A stretch of 64,000 nucleotides of DNA from the NCBI RefSeq assembly GCF_028649655.1, contig NZ_JAQSLN010000004.1, positions 310,001 through 374,000 of the forward strand, in the 5' to 3' direction. The stretch's first letter is position 1. The number at the start of each line of letters is the position of its first letter. The notes beneath the pieces were generated by a model, which saw nothing but the letters and a program-made list of their open reading frames with translations, ran no database searches and was not told the origin of the DNA. Source of the stretch: Halobacteriovorax sp. GB3 (GTDB taxonomy: Bacteria > Bdellovibrionota > Bacteriovoracia > Bacteriovoracales > Bacteriovoracaceae). A program made the position numbers and the translations under genes. This document shows positions 44,790 through 55,818 of the stretch, piece by piece.

Positions 44790-46718
44790 TTAAACTTCTT
44801 TAAAATCAGCGTCTACAACATCGTCATCTTTCTTATCAGATGAACCTGCTTGAGCTCCCGCTTGAGCACCGGCATCAGCTCCTGCACCCATATCTGGACC
44901 AGGTTGACCACCTTGAGCTTGATACATTTGAGTTGCAACTTTGTGTGAAGCATTTTGAAGGGCTTCGTTTGCAGCTTTAAGCTCATCAAGATTTTCAGAG
45001 TTAAGTTTCTCTTTCGCTTCTTTAACGGCATTTTCTAGCTCAGTCTTATCAGCTTCAGAGATCTTATCTCCACCATCTTTAATCATCTTTTCAACACTTA
45101 GGATAAGAGCATCAAGTCCGTTTTTCGCATCAACAGTTTCTCTTCTCTTCTTATCTTCTTCAGCGTGCATTTCAGCATCTTTAACCATTTTTTCAATCTC
45201 ATCTTCAGAAAGACCTGAACCAGCAGTGATCTTAATTTCTTGAGACTGACCAGTTGCCTTATCAATCGCGTTAACGTTTACAATACCGTTAGCGTCGATA
45301 TCAAAAGTAACTTCAATTTGAGGAACCCCTCTTGGAGCTGGAGCAATACCAGATAGGTCAAAGCGCCCTAGTGTTTTGTTATCATTTGCAAATTCACGCT
45401 CACCTTGAAGAACGTGGATTGTAACCGCTGGTTGATTATCAACAGCTGTTGAGAAAGTTTGCGATTTCTTAGTTGGAATCGTAGTGTTTTTCTCGATAAG
45501 TTTCGTCATAACTCCACCAAGAGTCTCGATACCAAGAGAAAGTGGAGTAACGTCTAGAAGAAGAACATCTTTAACATCACCAGCAAGAACACCACCTTGA
45601 ATAGCAGCACCAGCAGCAACAACTTCATCAGGGTTAACACCTTTAGAAGCTTCTTTACCAAAGATTTCTTTTACTCTTTCTTGAACAGCAGGAATTCTTG
45701 TCGATCCACCAACTAGGATAACTTCATCAATTTCAGACTTAGCAAGTCCAGAGTCTTCAAGACAAGTTAGACATGGTCTAGCAAGTGCTTCAAGATCTTT
45801 AGAAATTAGGCTTTCAAACTTAGCTCTTGAAAGTTGTAGGTTAAGGTGTTTTGGTCCAGAAGCATCAGCAGTGATGAATGGAAGGTTAACATCTGTACTT
45901 TGAACGTTTGAAAGTTCGTGCTTCGCCTTCTCAGCTGCTTCTTTAAGTCTTTGAAGGGCCATTTGATCTTTTCTTAGATCGATTCCTTCTTGCTTTTGAA
46001 ATTCTTCAGCAAGGAAGTTGATAATATCTTCGTCAAAGTTTTCACCACCAAGGAAAGTGTCTCCGTTTGTCGCTTTTACTTCAAATACACCGTCAGAAGT
46101 GATTTCAAGAATTGAAATATCGAAAGTACCACCACCAAGGTCAAATACCGCGATATTCTTATCTTGCTTAGACTCAAGTCCGTAAGCAAGAGCAGCAGCA
46201 GTTGGCTCGTTGATAATACGCTTAACTTCTAGACCTGCAATTTTACCAGCGTCTTTAGTCGCTTGTCTTTGAGCATCGTTAAAGTAAGCAGGAACAGTAA
46301 TTACAGCTTCAGTAACTGTCTCACCTAGGTAATCTTCAGCAGCTTTCTTCAGTTTTTGAAGAACTTTTGCAGAAATTTCTTGTGGAGCCATTTCGTTTCC
46401 ATCAACTTTTACCCACGCATCACCATTCTTATTAGCAAAAATTTCAAATGGAGCTACATCAGAGAATTTCTTCGCTTCTGGAGTTGCAAACTTACGTCCG
46501 ATAAGTCTTTTAATCCCGTAAAGTGTTTTTGAAGGGTTCGTTACAGCTTGTCTTTTTGCAACTTGACCAACAAGAGTTTCTCCATTGCTAGCAAAACCAA
46601 TAACAGATGGTGTTGTGTTGTGCCCTTCTGCGTTTGGTACGATTTTGTACTTTCCATTCTCAAGAACTGATACACAAGAGTTTGTTGTTCCTAAGTCGAT
46701 TCCAATAATTTTTCCCAT
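44790..46718 (-). CDS. dnaK: Chaperone DnaK (Hsp70)
   Basis: ATP-driven chaperone. The 642 residues match the family: [20 protein letters not shown] at the start, [61 protein letters not shown] at the interdomain linker, and the acidic Gly/Ala/Gln-rich C-terminus ending [12 protein letters not shown], the cochaperone-binding type. It lies 28 bases after grpE. I did not find a CIRCE element or a clear heat-shock sigma promoter upstream of grpE. Confidence 0.98.
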   Translation of the reverse strand: MGKIIGIDLGTTNSCVSVLENGKYKIVPNAEGHNTTPSVIGFASNGETLVGQVAKRQAVTNPSKTLYGIKRLIGRKFATPEAKKFSDVAPFEIFANKNGDAWVKVDGNEMAPQEISAKVLQKLKKAAEDYLGETVTEAVITVPAYFNDAQRQATKDAGKIAGLEVKRIINEPTAAALAYGLESKQDKNIAVFDLGGGTFDISILEITSDGVFEVKATNGDTFLGGENFDEDIINFLAEEFQKQEGIDLRKDQMALQRLKEAAEKAKHELSNVQSTDVNLPFITADASGPKHLNLQLSRAKFESLISKDLEALARPCLTCLEDSGLAKSEIDEVILVGGSTRIPAVQERVKEIFGKEASKGVNPDEVVAAGAAIQGGVLAGDVKDVLLLDVTPLSLGIETLGGVMTKLIEKNTTIPTKKSQTFSTAVDNQPAVTIHVLQGEREFANDNKTLGRFDLSGIAPAPRGVPQIEVTFDIDANGIVNVNAIDKATGQSQEIKITAGSGLSEDEIEKMVKDAEMHAEEDKKRRETVDAKNGLDALILSVEKMIKDGGDKISEADKTELENAVKEAKEKLNSENLDELKAANEALQNASHKVATQMYQAQGGQPGPDMGAGADAGAQAGAQAGSSDKKDDDVVDADFKEV

Positions 46719-46746
46719 TTTGTACTCCTTAAAATATTAATCTAAA

Positions 46747-47310
46747 TTAGTTTTTTACTACGACAACTTTTGAGGCCCTAAGCACTCGTCCGTTTAATTT
46801 ATAACCTTTTTGGTATTCAACGATCACTTCTTCATCCTCTTTTCCTTCTGCAGGTTGCTGAGCAAGTGCTTCGTGGAAGTTTGGATCAAATTTCTTACCT
46901 AAGGCCTCAATTTGCTCAAGTCCATTATCAATTAGGACATCAACAAACTGCTTCTTAACCATATCAACGCCAACGTAGATGTTCTTTACTTTCTCATCTT
47001 CGTCATTTTCAATTGCTTGCATCGTTCTCTCGAGATTATCCACAACCTCGATAAGTGACGAAAGAACTTTTTCATTTCCAAACTTAAGAAGCTGAGATTT
47101 TTCTCTCTCAAAACGCTTTCTCATGTTTTCCATTTCTGCAGCAACATAGAAGAATTTTGCTTTATAATCTTCTTCTGCCGATTTAAGTTCCTCTACATTA
47201 TCTTCAGCTTTTACTTCTTCGCCAGCTTCCTGTTCAACTTCTTCCGTTGATTCAGCTCCAGCTTCTACTTTTGTCTCTTCCGGCTGAACATCGTTCTGTG
47301 TTTCACTCAT
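46747..47310 (-). CDS. grpE: Nucleotide exchange factor GrpE
   Basis: Releases ADP from DnaK. The 187 residues have a Glu-rich disordered N-terminus (about 1-50), a long dimer coiled coil (YKAKFFYVAAEMENMRKRFE, about 50-90) and the C-terminal beta-domain with LGKKFDPNFHEALAQQPAEG and GYKLNGRVLRASKVVV. It is the first gene of grpE-dnaK-dnaJ. A possible promoter TTGACA (47378-47373) has only a poor -10 (ATCTTA) 17 bases on, so its control cannot be read from the sequence. Confidence 0.96.
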   Translation of the reverse strand: MSETQNDVQPEETKVEAGAESTEEVEQEAGEEVKAEDNVEELKSAEEDYKAKFFYVAAEMENMRKRFEREKSQLLKFGNEKVLSSLIEVVDNLERTMQAIENDEDEKVKNIYVGVDMVKKQFVDVLIDNGLEQIEALGKKFDPNFHEALAQQPAEGKEDEEVIVEYQKGYKLNGRVLRASKVVVVKN

Positions 47311-47423
47311 TTCTAAACCTCATTATTAACAATCAATTGATTACCCTCTTAAGATGGTTTCACTTGGCCCACTGTCAATGCTAAGAATAAAAAAAAGTTT
47401 TAAGAATTTATAAGTATCTGTAA

Positions 47424-48557
47424 TTAAAAGCTTGGATCTAAAAGAAAGACCTCATCCAACAAACTATCTAGAATTAAATAACCTTTTGAACTTAGAGTGA
47501 TTCGATCATTGTTATTGATATCTAGAAGGCCCTTGGCCTCCCATTCAAGCGCTTTGTTTTTCACTTTCAAAAGTACATCATCATTAAAAAAATGAGAGAG
47601 GTTTACACCTTCATTTGTGCGCAGGGCCATGTAAAAGTTTTCTAATTTTCTCTCTGACTCGTTTAAACTCTCAACAATATAATTTGGTCCAGACGTTTTC
47701 CATTTATACCGTATACCGGCCTCTCCCAAATATCCCGTTGCCGATGGACCAAGGGCCATGACTGTTGAAGATTTCCAATAATTTAAATTATGACGAGACT
47801 CTCGACCTTTATAAGCAAAATTGCTTACTTCATAGTGCAAAAAGCCCTTATCTTTGAGGTAACGACTAACTTTGAGATATTCATCTTCAATCCACTCATC
47901 ATCAGGAAGCTTATCTTTGTAAGGATAGCCTCCTTTCACTGTTAGAATATAAAGCGAAATATGACTTGGGCCATATTTTAATATCTCTTCTAGTTCAGCA
48001 ATGACATCTCTTTTCATCTCCTTAGAAAGAGGAAGCCCCAGCATAAAATCTACTGAAAAATTAAACTGATTTTCACCAAAGAAAGTTAGCGTATCGTGAA
48101 CATCTTGAAGTGAATGAACCCTGTCGAGAACCTTCAAAAAGTCAGATCGAAGAGACTGAATACCAAGTGAGAATCGGTTGATTCCAAACTCCTGCCAACG
48201 CTTTAAACCTTGCTCTGTCCACGTTCCAGGATTAACTTCTAATGTAAATTCCCCATCAGGATCGAGCTTTAGGCCCTTCTCTTTGAAGAAGTTCTCTAAG
48301 AAGTTGACTCCATCAGTATCCCAAAGCGAAGGTGTCCCTCCACCAAAATAGAGAGTTTTAAGTGGAGACAATTGATAGGCCTCTCTACTCAATAATTCTT
48401 CATGTTTAATCCATGAATCTTCCAAGAATTGGTGAAAAGATGACAATTCTTGCCCACGGTTTTGCGGGACTTTTTTATAAAAGTCGCAGTAATTGCACAA
48501 ATGCCGGCAAAACGGGAAATGAATATAGAGTGAATCAGCGTTATATCTTTCCATCAT
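47424..48557 (-). CDS. hemW: Haem chaperone HemW (radical SAM, HemN-like)
   Basis: Related to oxygen-independent coproporphyrinogen oxidase, but the HemW group inserts haem rather than oxidising the precursor. The 377 residues show the radical-SAM motif CRHLCNYC (Cys17, 21, 24), YFGGGTPSLW, GINRFSLGIQSL, DFMLGLPLS, and a C-terminal HemW domain. The short N-terminus before the cluster lacks the HemN extension, supporting HemW. No Shine-Dalgarno sequence is seen before the tandem ATGs at 48557. It is divergent from the M16 peptidase gene (62 bases). Confidence 0.88.
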   Translation of the reverse strand: MMERYNADSLYIHFPFCRHLCNYCDFYKKVPQNRGQELSSFHQFLEDSWIKHEELLSREAYQLSPLKTLYFGGGTPSLWDTDGVNFLENFFKEKGLKLDPDGEFTLEVNPGTWTEQGLKRWQEFGINRFSLGIQSLRSDFLKVLDRVHSLQDVHDTLTFFGENQFNFSVDFMLGLPLSKEMKRDVIAELEEILKYGPSHISLYILTVKGGYPYKDKLPDDEWIEDEYLKVSRYLKDKGFLHYEVSNFAYKGRESRHNLNYWKSSTVMALGPSATGYLGEAGIRYKWKTSGPNYIVESLNESERKLENFYMALRTNEGVNLSHFFNDDVLLKVKNKALEWEAKGLLDINNNDRITLSSKGYLILDSLLDEVFLLDPSF

Positions 48558-48619
48558 TACTTTTTCATTAGAGTTACGTTATCCTATACCTCAGAATAGA
48601 AATAAAAAATAGAGGATCT

Positions 48620-51181
48620 ATGAATTTTGAGAAAACTAGACTAGCTAATGGACTAGAAACAATATTTATCAACTCACCTGGTTCAACTTCGGCAACGGTG
48701 CAAATTTGGTTTAGGGCCGGTAGTGCTTTAGAAGAAAAATCAAACGAAGGTATTGCTCACTTTTTAGAGCATATGTTTTTCAAGGGAACCCAGACAAGGC
48801 CTGGAGCTGCTATTGCTCACGAGGTAGAGTCATTTGGTGGTGAAATCAATGCTTTTACTTCATTTGATTTCACTTGTTACTACATCAATACTCCTAGCTC
48901 ACACCTCATGCAAACAACTGATATTTTAATGGACATGGTTTCTAATCCAATGTTCCTACACGATGATATCGTTCCAGAGAGAGGTGTTGTTTTCGAAGAG
49001 TATAGAAGATCACAAGATAACCCGAATCAATTTGCGTTTCAAAAGATTCAAAAGTCTTGCTTCACTGGTGGTTATGCTCATGCAATTCTAGGTAGAGAAG
49101 ATACCATCAAAAACTTTAGCCAAGAACAACTCAAAGACTTCAGAACAAAGTTTTATAATACAAATAATGCTTTCCTTGTCATCGCAGGAGATCTTTCACA
49201 AAAAGAAGAGATCATCAAAAAAGTAGAAAGCTTCACAATGCCAGAAGGCGAGTTTTCAAACTTCCCTAATTTTACACTGAAAAAGAAAGCAGCTCTTGAT
49301 GTTCATCAAAAAGATGTTCGAATGATGACGATGACTCTTTCTACTCAAGCTCCTGAATATGATCACAGAGATGCTGCGGCAGAAGATCTCGCCTACAACA
49401 CTCTTGGTCACGGAGAAACTTCGAGACTTTATAAGAACCTCATTCTTAAAGGAACTCTCGCCAACTCTTGTGCGAGTTCAACAATGTTTATGGCAAAAGG
49501 TGGAATTCATCTTCTTAGAGTTTCATTTCCAGAAGAAAACTTCTCAAAAGTTCTCTCTCAATTAACTAAAGTCTTTAAAGAACTTTCTGATAAAGGATTT
49601 TCTAAAGAAGAGATTCAAAAAATTAAAAACCAATATGTAGCTTCTAAACTATATGACAAAGAATCACTTGATTCTTTTACATTTTCTATGAGTTCAACTT
49701 ATGCTCAAACAGGTGATTTAAATAGTGAGGAAGATTTCCTTGCCCAAATAAAAAAGACATCAGTAAATGGAGTTAACGAGGCCATAAAAAATATCCTCTC
49801 TCGCCCATTTCACATTTCGATGCAAACTCCAAAGCATCTCAAACAAGCAGACGTAAAAAAGACTCTCGCCAAATTTCAAAAGGATCTTGAAACAATTAGT
49901 CCTAGAAAACTAAAAGAGAAGTCAAAGCTCAAAATAGATAAATCTAAATACGATGAACAAGTTAAAGTTGTTACTCTAAAAGAAGGAATTAAACTTCTCT
50001 ATCGTTACAATCCAATGACTCCAACATTTGTTTTTCATGGCTACCTCAAAGGTGGTCTCACAGAAGAGTCTAAAAAGAACAATGGGATTCACCATCTACT
50101 TTCTGGAACAATTGCTAAGGCCTACAAAGGAAAGACTTATCCTAAGTTAAAGCAAATCCTAGAAGATAATTCCGCAAGCCTTTCTGGTTTTTCAGGAAAG
50201 AATGCATACGGAATGACAATGCATGGTCAAACTGAACATATTGAAGAACTTCTCACGCACTTCCTTGGTTGTTTCATTACTCCAAGTTTTCCTAATAATT
50301 TAATTAATCAGGAAAAGAAAATCACTCTCCGTGGAATTGAAAGTCAAAAAGAAGATCCTATTAGACATTGTTTTAGAGCATTCAGTACAAATATCTTTAA
50401 TGGACATCCCTACTCTTTCAATATGAATGGAACAGAGGATACGGTTAAAAAGATAAAGCGTGAAGACATCATTAAGCTTCACAATAACAACATCAAGAAG
50501 AAGGAAATTCTCTTCACATATTGTGGAGATCTCTCTCTTGAAGAAGTTATCAATCTTGTTACTCCAAGAATTAAAGACCTTAAAAAGAGAACGACAAAAA
50601 AGCTTCAAAAGAAAAGTTATAAGTCGATCTCTAAACACGTCTACATTCCATTTGATAGAGAACAAACTCAAATCTTCTACGGAGTTCCAAGTGGAGATTT
50701 AAACTCAAAAGAGAATACGATTTTTAAGATGTTAACGAGTCACCTTTCTGGTCAATCTTCTGAGCTATTTGTTGAAGTTCGCGATAGACAAGGTCTTTGT
50801 TATACAGCTCAACCTCTTCACTTCAACGCGCTCGAAGGTGGATACTGGGGAATTTATATGGCCAGCGGCCACGATAAAATAACTCCGGCCTTCAAGGCCA
50901 TTCAAGATATTATCGCTAAAATTCGCGACAATGGATTATCAGAAGAAGAATTTAATAGAATTAAAGTTATGATCGAAGGTCAAAATCTCATCAATGTCCA
51001 AACAAATGAAGATTATGCCAATGTGTATGCTGTCCCTACTCTGCAAGGCATGGGTGTCGACTACTATCACAAATCGAATAAAGCGATTAACGATCTAAGT
51101 TACGAAGACTTCCAAAAGCAAATTAAAAAAGTTCTCTCAAGAAAGTGGACTTCAGTTGTTGTTGGACGCTCTGATAAATAG
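48620..51181 (+). CDS. M16-family zinc metallopeptidase (fused double domain)
   Basis: 853 residues containing two M16 units in one chain, as in the long processing-protease-like members. The first unit is catalytic: HFLEH (47-51) gives the two zinc histidines and the base glutamate, with the third ligand in the following helix (FEEYRRS). The second unit (from about 450) lacks the motif and probably forms the other half of the clam-shell chamber. There is no signal peptide, so it is cytoplasmic. A good AGAGG precedes the ATG. A terminator follows. Confidence 0.92.
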   Translation: MNFEKTRLANGLETIFINSPGSTSATVQIWFRAGSALEEKSNEGIAHFLEHMFFKGTQTRPGAAIAHEVESFGGEINAFTSFDFTCYYINTPSSHLMQTTDILMDMVSNPMFLHDDIVPERGVVFEEYRRSQDNPNQFAFQKIQKSCFTGGYAHAILGREDTIKNFSQEQLKDFRTKFYNTNNAFLVIAGDLSQKEEIIKKVESFTMPEGEFSNFPNFTLKKKAALDVHQKDVRMMTMTLSTQAPEYDHRDAAAEDLAYNTLGHGETSRLYKNLILKGTLANSCASSTMFMAKGGIHLLRVSFPEENFSKVLSQLTKVFKELSDKGFSKEEIQKIKNQYVASKLYDKESLDSFTFSMSSTYAQTGDLNSEEDFLAQIKKTSVNGVNEAIKNILSRPFHISMQTPKHLKQADVKKTLAKFQKDLETISPRKLKEKSKLKIDKSKYDEQVKVVTLKEGIKLLYRYNPMTPTFVFHGYLKGGLTEESKKNNGIHHLLSGTIAKAYKGKTYPKLKQILEDNSASLSGFSGKNAYGMTMHGQTEHIEELLTHFLGCFITPSFPNNLINQEKKITLRGIESQKEDPIRHCFRAFSTNIFNGHPYSFNMNGTEDTVKKIKREDIIKLHNNNIKKKEILFTYCGDLSLEEVINLVTPRIKDLKKRTTKKLQKKSYKSISKHVYIPFDREQTQIFYGVPSGDLNSKENTIFKMLTSHLSGQSSELFVEVRDRQGLCYTAQPLHFNALEGGYWGIYMASGHDKITPAFKAIQDIIAKIRDNGLSEEEFNRIKVMIEGQNLINVQTNEDYANVYAVPTLQGMGVDYYHKSNKAINDLSYEDFQKQIKKVLSRKWTSVVVGRSDK

Positions 51182-51190
51182 CTTCAATAT

Positions 51191-51232
51191 AAGGTCTTGA
51201 TTTCTTTTGAGATCAAGACCTTCATTTTTATA
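51191..51232. terminator. Terminator after the M16 gene
   Basis: Arms AAGGTCTTGAT (51191-51201) and ATCAAGACCTT (51212-51222), loop of 10 bases, then CATTTTTA. The convergent gene ends at 51234, so it may work for both. Confidence 0.85.
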
Positions 51233-51233
51233 A

Positions 51234-51779
51234 TTATGAGGCCTTAAGGTTCTTCGTTATAAGAAATGAAAAATCTTCTTTGCTATGTGTGTGATTTTTC
51301 TTCTGCACAATCCTTATTAAATTCGTAAGTGTTTCAAATTGATAGGAAAGAGTATGGTAAAACTCATCGATATCATAAAAGCTTGGAACCATTGAATTTA
51401 AGCGCTTGTAGGCCTGTCTCCCAACATCATGATAGTAACTTAAATTTAAAATCTTCTCATTAACAGAATCAGAGAAGTAACCACATAGAATTAAAGAAGT
51501 ATCTCCAACATCTTGCAAAACCTTCTTCGCCTGCGTTCTCGACATCTCTCCTGTTTCTAATAATTTAAGACCTAATGTTTTTTCTCTAACCTTGCCTTCG
51601 ACTATCTCAAAGTATTCATGAGCATGGGCATAGCGATCCATGACAAGACTTGAATAATAGATAGTTTCATTGGGTAGTGGTCGAGATGACTTTTGATTTA
51701 CGCCTTGAAGCTCGTCAAAGAAAAATGACTGAAGGCTTGATTCTAGAATAATTTCCGATGCTTTACTCTCGGTACTCAC
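51234..51779 (-). CDS. Conserved-looking protein of unknown function
   Basis: 181 residues, no signal peptide or membrane segment, mostly helical with evenly spread charge. Short recognisable stretches (MDRYAHAHEYFEIVEGKVRE, SYYHDVGRQAYKRLNS) do not match a family I know. A helical bundle is likely. It is a single gene between the M16 terminator and the divergent HAD gene. Confidence 0.7.
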   Translation of the reverse strand: MSTESKASEIILESSLQSFFFDELQGVNQKSSRPLPNETIYYSSLVMDRYAHAHEYFEIVEGKVREKTLGLKLLETGEMSRTQAKKVLQDVGDTSLILCGYFSDSVNEKILNLSYYHDVGRQAYKRLNSMVPSFYDIDEFYHTLSYQFETLTNLIRIVQKKNHTHSKEDFSFLITKNLKAS

Positions 51780-51936
51780 GCAACCCCCTTCGGTGTTCTA
51801 AATATAGTTTATCAAACGGCGAAAAAGTTTCCAAAGGGGTCTCTTTTTTCCGCGTTTATATGCTATAAGAGGGCTGAAATACGATATCATAGAAGAAGGC
51901 CCTATATCACTTGTGGCCACTTTAAGAGGTAATTCC

Positions 51937-52599
51937 TTGGCATACGAAATAAACTTCACACTAAAAACAACTGTTCCAAATTTCAGCGAAATTGAAATCA
52001 TTCATCCAAGCGCGGAATGTTTTCTTTTTGATATGGATGGAACTCTAATAGACACAGAAAAATATCATGCCGAAGCTATCGTAAAGACAATTCAAGAATT
52101 AGAAAATAATTTTGATTATTCCAAGTGCGGAATTACGAAACGTTTTTTAGGAATGCCAGACAATACTGTATTTGAAACACTTAAAATTGAAGATGGCCTT
52201 TTTAGAAATATTTCTTTTGACGAATTCGTTGAAAGTAAAAATAAGAGTCTTGTTCTCACTCTTAAAGAAGAAAGTCTACACGGTGTTGTTGCCAAAGGAA
52301 TCGTTGAACTTCTTCAAGAGTTAAAATCTAAAAATAAAAAGATTGGTCTCGTTACGGCCAGTGAAAAATCAATTACCGAAGTTTCTCTTGAGCAATCAGG
52401 ACTTCTCCCTTTCTTTGAAATCATTGTTACAAGAAACGATAGTGAAAAGAGCAAACCTCATGCTGATCCCTATCTTCTTGGAATGAATCTCCTAGGCGCT
52501 AATCCATCGCAGACAATCGTTTTTGAAGATTCATTTAACGGTATGAGTGCTGCTCATTGTGCTCGTGTTAGTGGGATAATTAAAGCCTCTTGGTTTTAA
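51937..52599 (+). CDS. HAD-superfamily phosphatase/phosphoglucomutase-like
   Basis: Haloacid-dehalogenase-type hydrolase acting on a small phosphorylated compound. Motif I FDMDGTLIDTE gives the two aspartates, motif II is LVTAS, motif III the K of SEKSKPHADPYLLG, motif IV VFEDSFNGMSAA. The cap domain is the helical C1 type. I chose TTG at 51937 with AAGAGG seven bases upstream, giving 220 residues; GTG at 51913 is the alternative. Motif IV with the sequence ED-S-x-x-G resembles beta-phosphoglucomutase and phosphoglycolate phosphatase relatives, and I cannot fix the substrate. Confidence 0.82.
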   Translation: MAYEINFTLKTTVPNFSEIEIIHPSAECFLFDMDGTLIDTEKYHAEAIVKTIQELENNFDYSKCGITKRFLGMPDNTVFETLKIEDGLFRNISFDEFVESKNKSLVLTLKEESLHGVVAKGIVELLQELKSKNKKIGLVTASEKSITEVSLEQSGLLPFFEIIVTRNDSEKSKPHADPYLLGMNLLGANPSQTIVFEDSFNGMSAAHCARVSGIIKASWF

Positions 52600-52641
52600 C
52601 CTTCAAAGCATTGAAAACACATTACTGAATGAACTCCTGCT

Positions 52642-52670
52642 TTTACACATAAGAGTAAATTTGCTACATA
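52642..52670 (+). promoter_or_regulatory. Candidate promoter for methylmalonyl-CoA mutase
   Basis: TTTACA (52642-52647), 17 bases, TACATA (52665-52670), 34 bases before the start codon of the mutase gene. Confidence 0.45.
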
Positions 52671-52704
52671 TTTCTTGAACATAACTTTTTAAAAAGGTTT
52701 CCAC

Positions 52705-54840
52705 ATGAGCAAGAATAAAACAGTGAAAGACTGGGAAGAACTCGCTACAAAAGAACGTAAAGGAAAAACTCCTGACACGCTAATCAAAAAGACTCAAGAA
52801 AAAGTCGATATCAAACCACTTTATACTCAAGCCGATATCAAAGATATCGATGTTAATACACTTCCAGGATTTCCTCCTTTTATTAGAGGACCAAGAGCTA
52901 CAATGTATGCAGGAAGACCTTGGACCATTAGACAATATGCAGGTTTCTCTACAGCAGAAGAATCAAACGCGTTTTACAGAAAGGCCCTCGCGGCCGGTGG
53001 ACAAGGTGTCTCTGTTGCTTTCGACCTTGCAACTCACAGAGGATATGACTCTGACCACCCAAGAGTTAAGGGTGATGTTGGTAAGGCCGGTGTTGCAATT
53101 GACTCAGTTGAAGATATGAAAATCCTCTTCGATTCAATTCCACTTGATAAAGTTTCAGTCTCAATGACAATGAATGGTGCCGTTCTTCCAATTCTTGCCA
53201 ATTATATTATTGCAGCTGAAGAACAAGGCGTTTCTCAGGACAAGCTCTCAGGAACAATTCAAAACGATATTCTTAAAGAGTTCATGGTACGTAACACCTA
53301 TATCTACCCGCCTAAGCCTTCGATGAAGGTTATCGCAGATATCTTTGAGTATACTTCTAATCATATGCCAAAGTTTAACTCGATTTCAATTTCGGGTTAC
53401 CATATTCAAGAAGCGGGAGCTGATGCCGCCCTTGAACTTGCTTACACTCTAGCCGATGGAAAGGAATATATTGAAACGGCCATTGAAGCTGGTATGGAAA
53501 TCGATCAATTCGCGCCAAGACTTTCGTTCTTCTTTGGTATTGGAATGAATTTTTACATGGAAATAGCAAAACTTAGAGCAGCAAGACTTCTATGGAGTGA
53601 AATTGTAAATAAGTACAATCCAAAAGATATCAAATCAACAATGCTTAGAACTCACTGCCAAACTTCTGGTTGGTCACTGACTGAGCAAGATCCATATAAC
53701 AATGTTATTAGAACAACCGTTGAAGCAATGGCCGCCGTTTTTGGTGGTACTCAATCTCTTCATACAAATGCTCTTGATGAAGCGATCGCTCTTCCAACAG
53801 AGTTCTCCGCTCGTATTGCTAGAAATACTCAAATCATCCTTCAAGAAGAAACAGGAATTACAAATGTTGTCGATCCTTGGGGTGGTTCATTTATGATGGA
53901 AAAACTCACAAATGATTTGGCCGAGCGTGCTCGTGAAATGATTAAAGAGATTGATGATCTAGGAGGAATGGCCAAGGCCATCGAATCAGGAATGCCAAAG
54001 CTTAAGATTGAAGAATCAGCAGCTCAAAAGCAGGCCATGATTGATAGAGGTGAATACACGATTGTTGGAGTTAACAAGTACAAACTTGATAACGAAGAAG
54101 ATGTAGAAATTCTTGAAATCAACAATACTGCCGTTAGAGAATCTCAGCTTAAAAGACTTGATCACCTTAGAAATAATCGTGATGAAAAAGCTGTAATGGC
54201 AGCTCTTGATGAATTAACAAAGTATGCTGAAACAGGAATTGGTAATGGCCTTGATCTTGCTGTAAAAGCAGCTCGCCTAAGAGCTTCAGTGGGTGAAATT
54301 TCTTATGCACTTGAAAAAGTATGGGGACGCTATAATGCCAACACAAAAACAGTTACAGGCGTTTATGGGAGTGCTTACTCTGAAGACCAGGATTGGAATA
54401 ATATGATTAGTGAAATCAAAACCTTTGAACAAGAATACGGTCGTCGCCCCAGAGTACTTATTGCCAAGATGGGGCAAGATGGACACGACAGAGGAGCCAA
54501 GGTTGTAGCAACTGCTTTTGCTGATGTTGGTTTTGATGTTGACCTCTCTCCACTCTTTTCAACACCAGAAGAAGTTGCAAAACAAGCAGTAGAAAATGAT
54601 GTTCACGCCGTAGGTGTTTCATCTTTAGCAGCAGGTCACAAGACACTAATCCCTGATCTAATTGCAGAACTTAAAAAGCTTGATGCCGATGATATTATCG
54701 TCTTCTGTGGCGGAGTTATTCCAAAACAAGATTATGATTTTCTATGGAATGCAGGGGTAAAGGGAATTTTTGGTCCAGGAACACCTATTCCAGAATGTGC
54801 TAGAAAAGTTATAGATGAAGTGAAAAAGGCCCAAAAATAA
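52705..54840 (+). CDS. scpA: Methylmalonyl-CoA mutase (single-chain, B12-dependent)
   Basis: Converts (R)-methylmalonyl-CoA to succinyl-CoA, using adenosylcobalamin. The 711 residues hold both parts: the substrate barrel (about 40-560: [75 protein letters not shown]) and the C-terminal B12 domain with the base-off motif GQDGHDRG (Asp592, His594, Gly597) and GVSSLAAGH. The arrangement is like the catalytic alpha chain, and no second subunit is needed. It is followed after 12 bases by the MeaB chaperone. It links with the propionyl-CoA carboxylase genes at the window end. Confidence 0.97.
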   Translation: MSKNKTVKDWEELATKERKGKTPDTLIKKTQEKVDIKPLYTQADIKDIDVNTLPGFPPFIRGPRATMYAGRPWTIRQYAGFSTAEESNAFYRKALAAGGQGVSVAFDLATHRGYDSDHPRVKGDVGKAGVAIDSVEDMKILFDSIPLDKVSVSMTMNGAVLPILANYIIAAEEQGVSQDKLSGTIQNDILKEFMVRNTYIYPPKPSMKVIADIFEYTSNHMPKFNSISISGYHIQEAGADAALELAYTLADGKEYIETAIEAGMEIDQFAPRLSFFFGIGMNFYMEIAKLRAARLLWSEIVNKYNPKDIKSTMLRTHCQTSGWSLTEQDPYNNVIRTTVEAMAAVFGGTQSLHTNALDEAIALPTEFSARIARNTQIILQEETGITNVVDPWGGSFMMEKLTNDLAERAREMIKEIDDLGGMAKAIESGMPKLKIEESAAQKQAMIDRGEYTIVGVNKYKLDNEEDVEILEINNTAVRESQLKRLDHLRNNRDEKAVMAALDELTKYAETGIGNGLDLAVKAARLRASVGEISYALEKVWGRYNANTKTVTGVYGSAYSEDQDWNNMISEIKTFEQEYGRRPRVLIAKMGQDGHDRGAKVVATAFADVGFDVDLSPLFSTPEEVAKQAVENDVHAVGVSSLAAGHKTLIPDLIAELKKLDADDIIVFCGGVIPKQDYDFLWNAGVKGIFGPGTPIPECARKVIDEVKKAQK

Positions 54841-54852
54841 TTCGAGGACACC

Positions 54853-55818
54853 ATGAGTATTTCAATTGATAAACTCGTTAACGGCGATAGAAGAACACTA
54901 GCGAAGGCAATTACTCTCACAGAGAGCAAATTAGACAAACATCGCCTAGAAGCTCAATCTCTTCTTGAAAAGATCGTCTCTCATACTGGGGGAAGCTTAA
55001 GAATTGGAATCTCTGGTGTCCCAGGCGTTGGTAAATCAACATTCATTGAAACATTTGGTCTCTACCTGATCTCACAAGGAAAGAAAGTCGCTGTACTTGC
55101 TGTTGATCCGAGCTCACCAATAAGTGGGGGAAGTCTTCTTGGAGATAAAACAAGGATGGAAATTCTCTCTCAACAAAATGAAGCTTTCATTCGCCCTTCA
55201 CCGACATCAGGATCTCTAGGTGGTGTTGCCCAAAAAACGAGAGAGGCCATGCTTCTCTGTGAGGCAGCTGGTTACGATATCATTCTTGTAGAAACTGTTG
55301 GGGTTGGTCAGTCGGAATATGAAGTCGCCTCAATGGTTGATTTCTTTATGGTCCTCATGCTTCCCAATGCGGGAGATGAACTACAAGGAATCAAAAAGGG
55401 TATCTTAGAATTGGCAGACTCGATTGTCGTTAACAAGGCCGACAGTGATTCAGTTAATCTAGCTAAAATGACAATGGGTCACTATAAAAATGCTCTACGT
55501 TTAGTGCATCCTACAAGCTTTTGGATTCCTCGCGTTCTTAGCTGTTCTTCTATTGAAAAAAGAGGAATTGATGATATCTGGAAGATGATCAGTGAATATC
55601 ATAGTGAGGCTAAAAAGAATGGAGAACTTCTTACAAAGCGAGCTGTTCAAAATAAGAAGTGGATGGAAAAGCTAATTTTTGAAATGATTGAACTCAGACT
55701 AAAGTCTAATAAAGAGATTCAAAAGAAATGGCATAAATTTGAGGACGATGTTTCAAAAGGACTGGCGACACCATTTAATGCCGCCAAAGATATTGTTGAA
55801 AGTTACTTTCAAAATTAA
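54853..55818 (+). CDS. meaB: MeaB/ArgK GTPase, mutase chaperone
   Basis: G3E-family GTPase that protects methylmalonyl-CoA mutase and gates its cofactor loading. The 321 residues contain the P-loop GVPGVGKS (55-62), VLAVDPSSPISGGSLLGDKT, RPSPTSGSLGGVAQKT, ILVETVGVGQSEYEV and the base-recognition NKADSD. The GAGG site stands 7 bases before the ATG. The overlap-free 12-base spacing places it in one transcript with the mutase. The 3' end overlaps the convergent gene by 4 bases. Confidence 0.94.
   Translation: MSISIDKLVNGDRRTLAKAITLTESKLDKHRLEAQSLLEKIVSHTGGSLRIGISGVPGVGKSTFIETFGLYLISQGKKVAVLAVDPSSPISGGSLLGDKTRMEILSQQNEAFIRPSPTSGSLGGVAQKTREAMLLCEAAGYDIILVETVGVGQSEYEVASMVDFFMVLMLPNAGDELQGIKKGILELADSIVVNKADSDSVNLAKMTMGHYKNALRLVHPTSFWIPRVLSCSSIEKRGIDDIWKMISEYHSEAKKNGELLTKRAVQNKKWMEKLIFEMIELRLKSNKEIQKKWHKFEDDVSKGLATPFNAAKDIVESYFQN

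Noticed and set aside
47311-47423. CIRCE or sigma32 promoter before grpE
   Set aside because: No TTAGCACTC-N9-GAGTGCTAA; a lone TTAGCA next to TTGACA is not enough, and no sigma32 -10 (CCCCAT-type) is found at the right distance.
52600-52704. Cobalamin riboswitch before the mutase gene
   Set aside because: The spacer is only 105 bases, has no B12-box and already holds a plain promoter.
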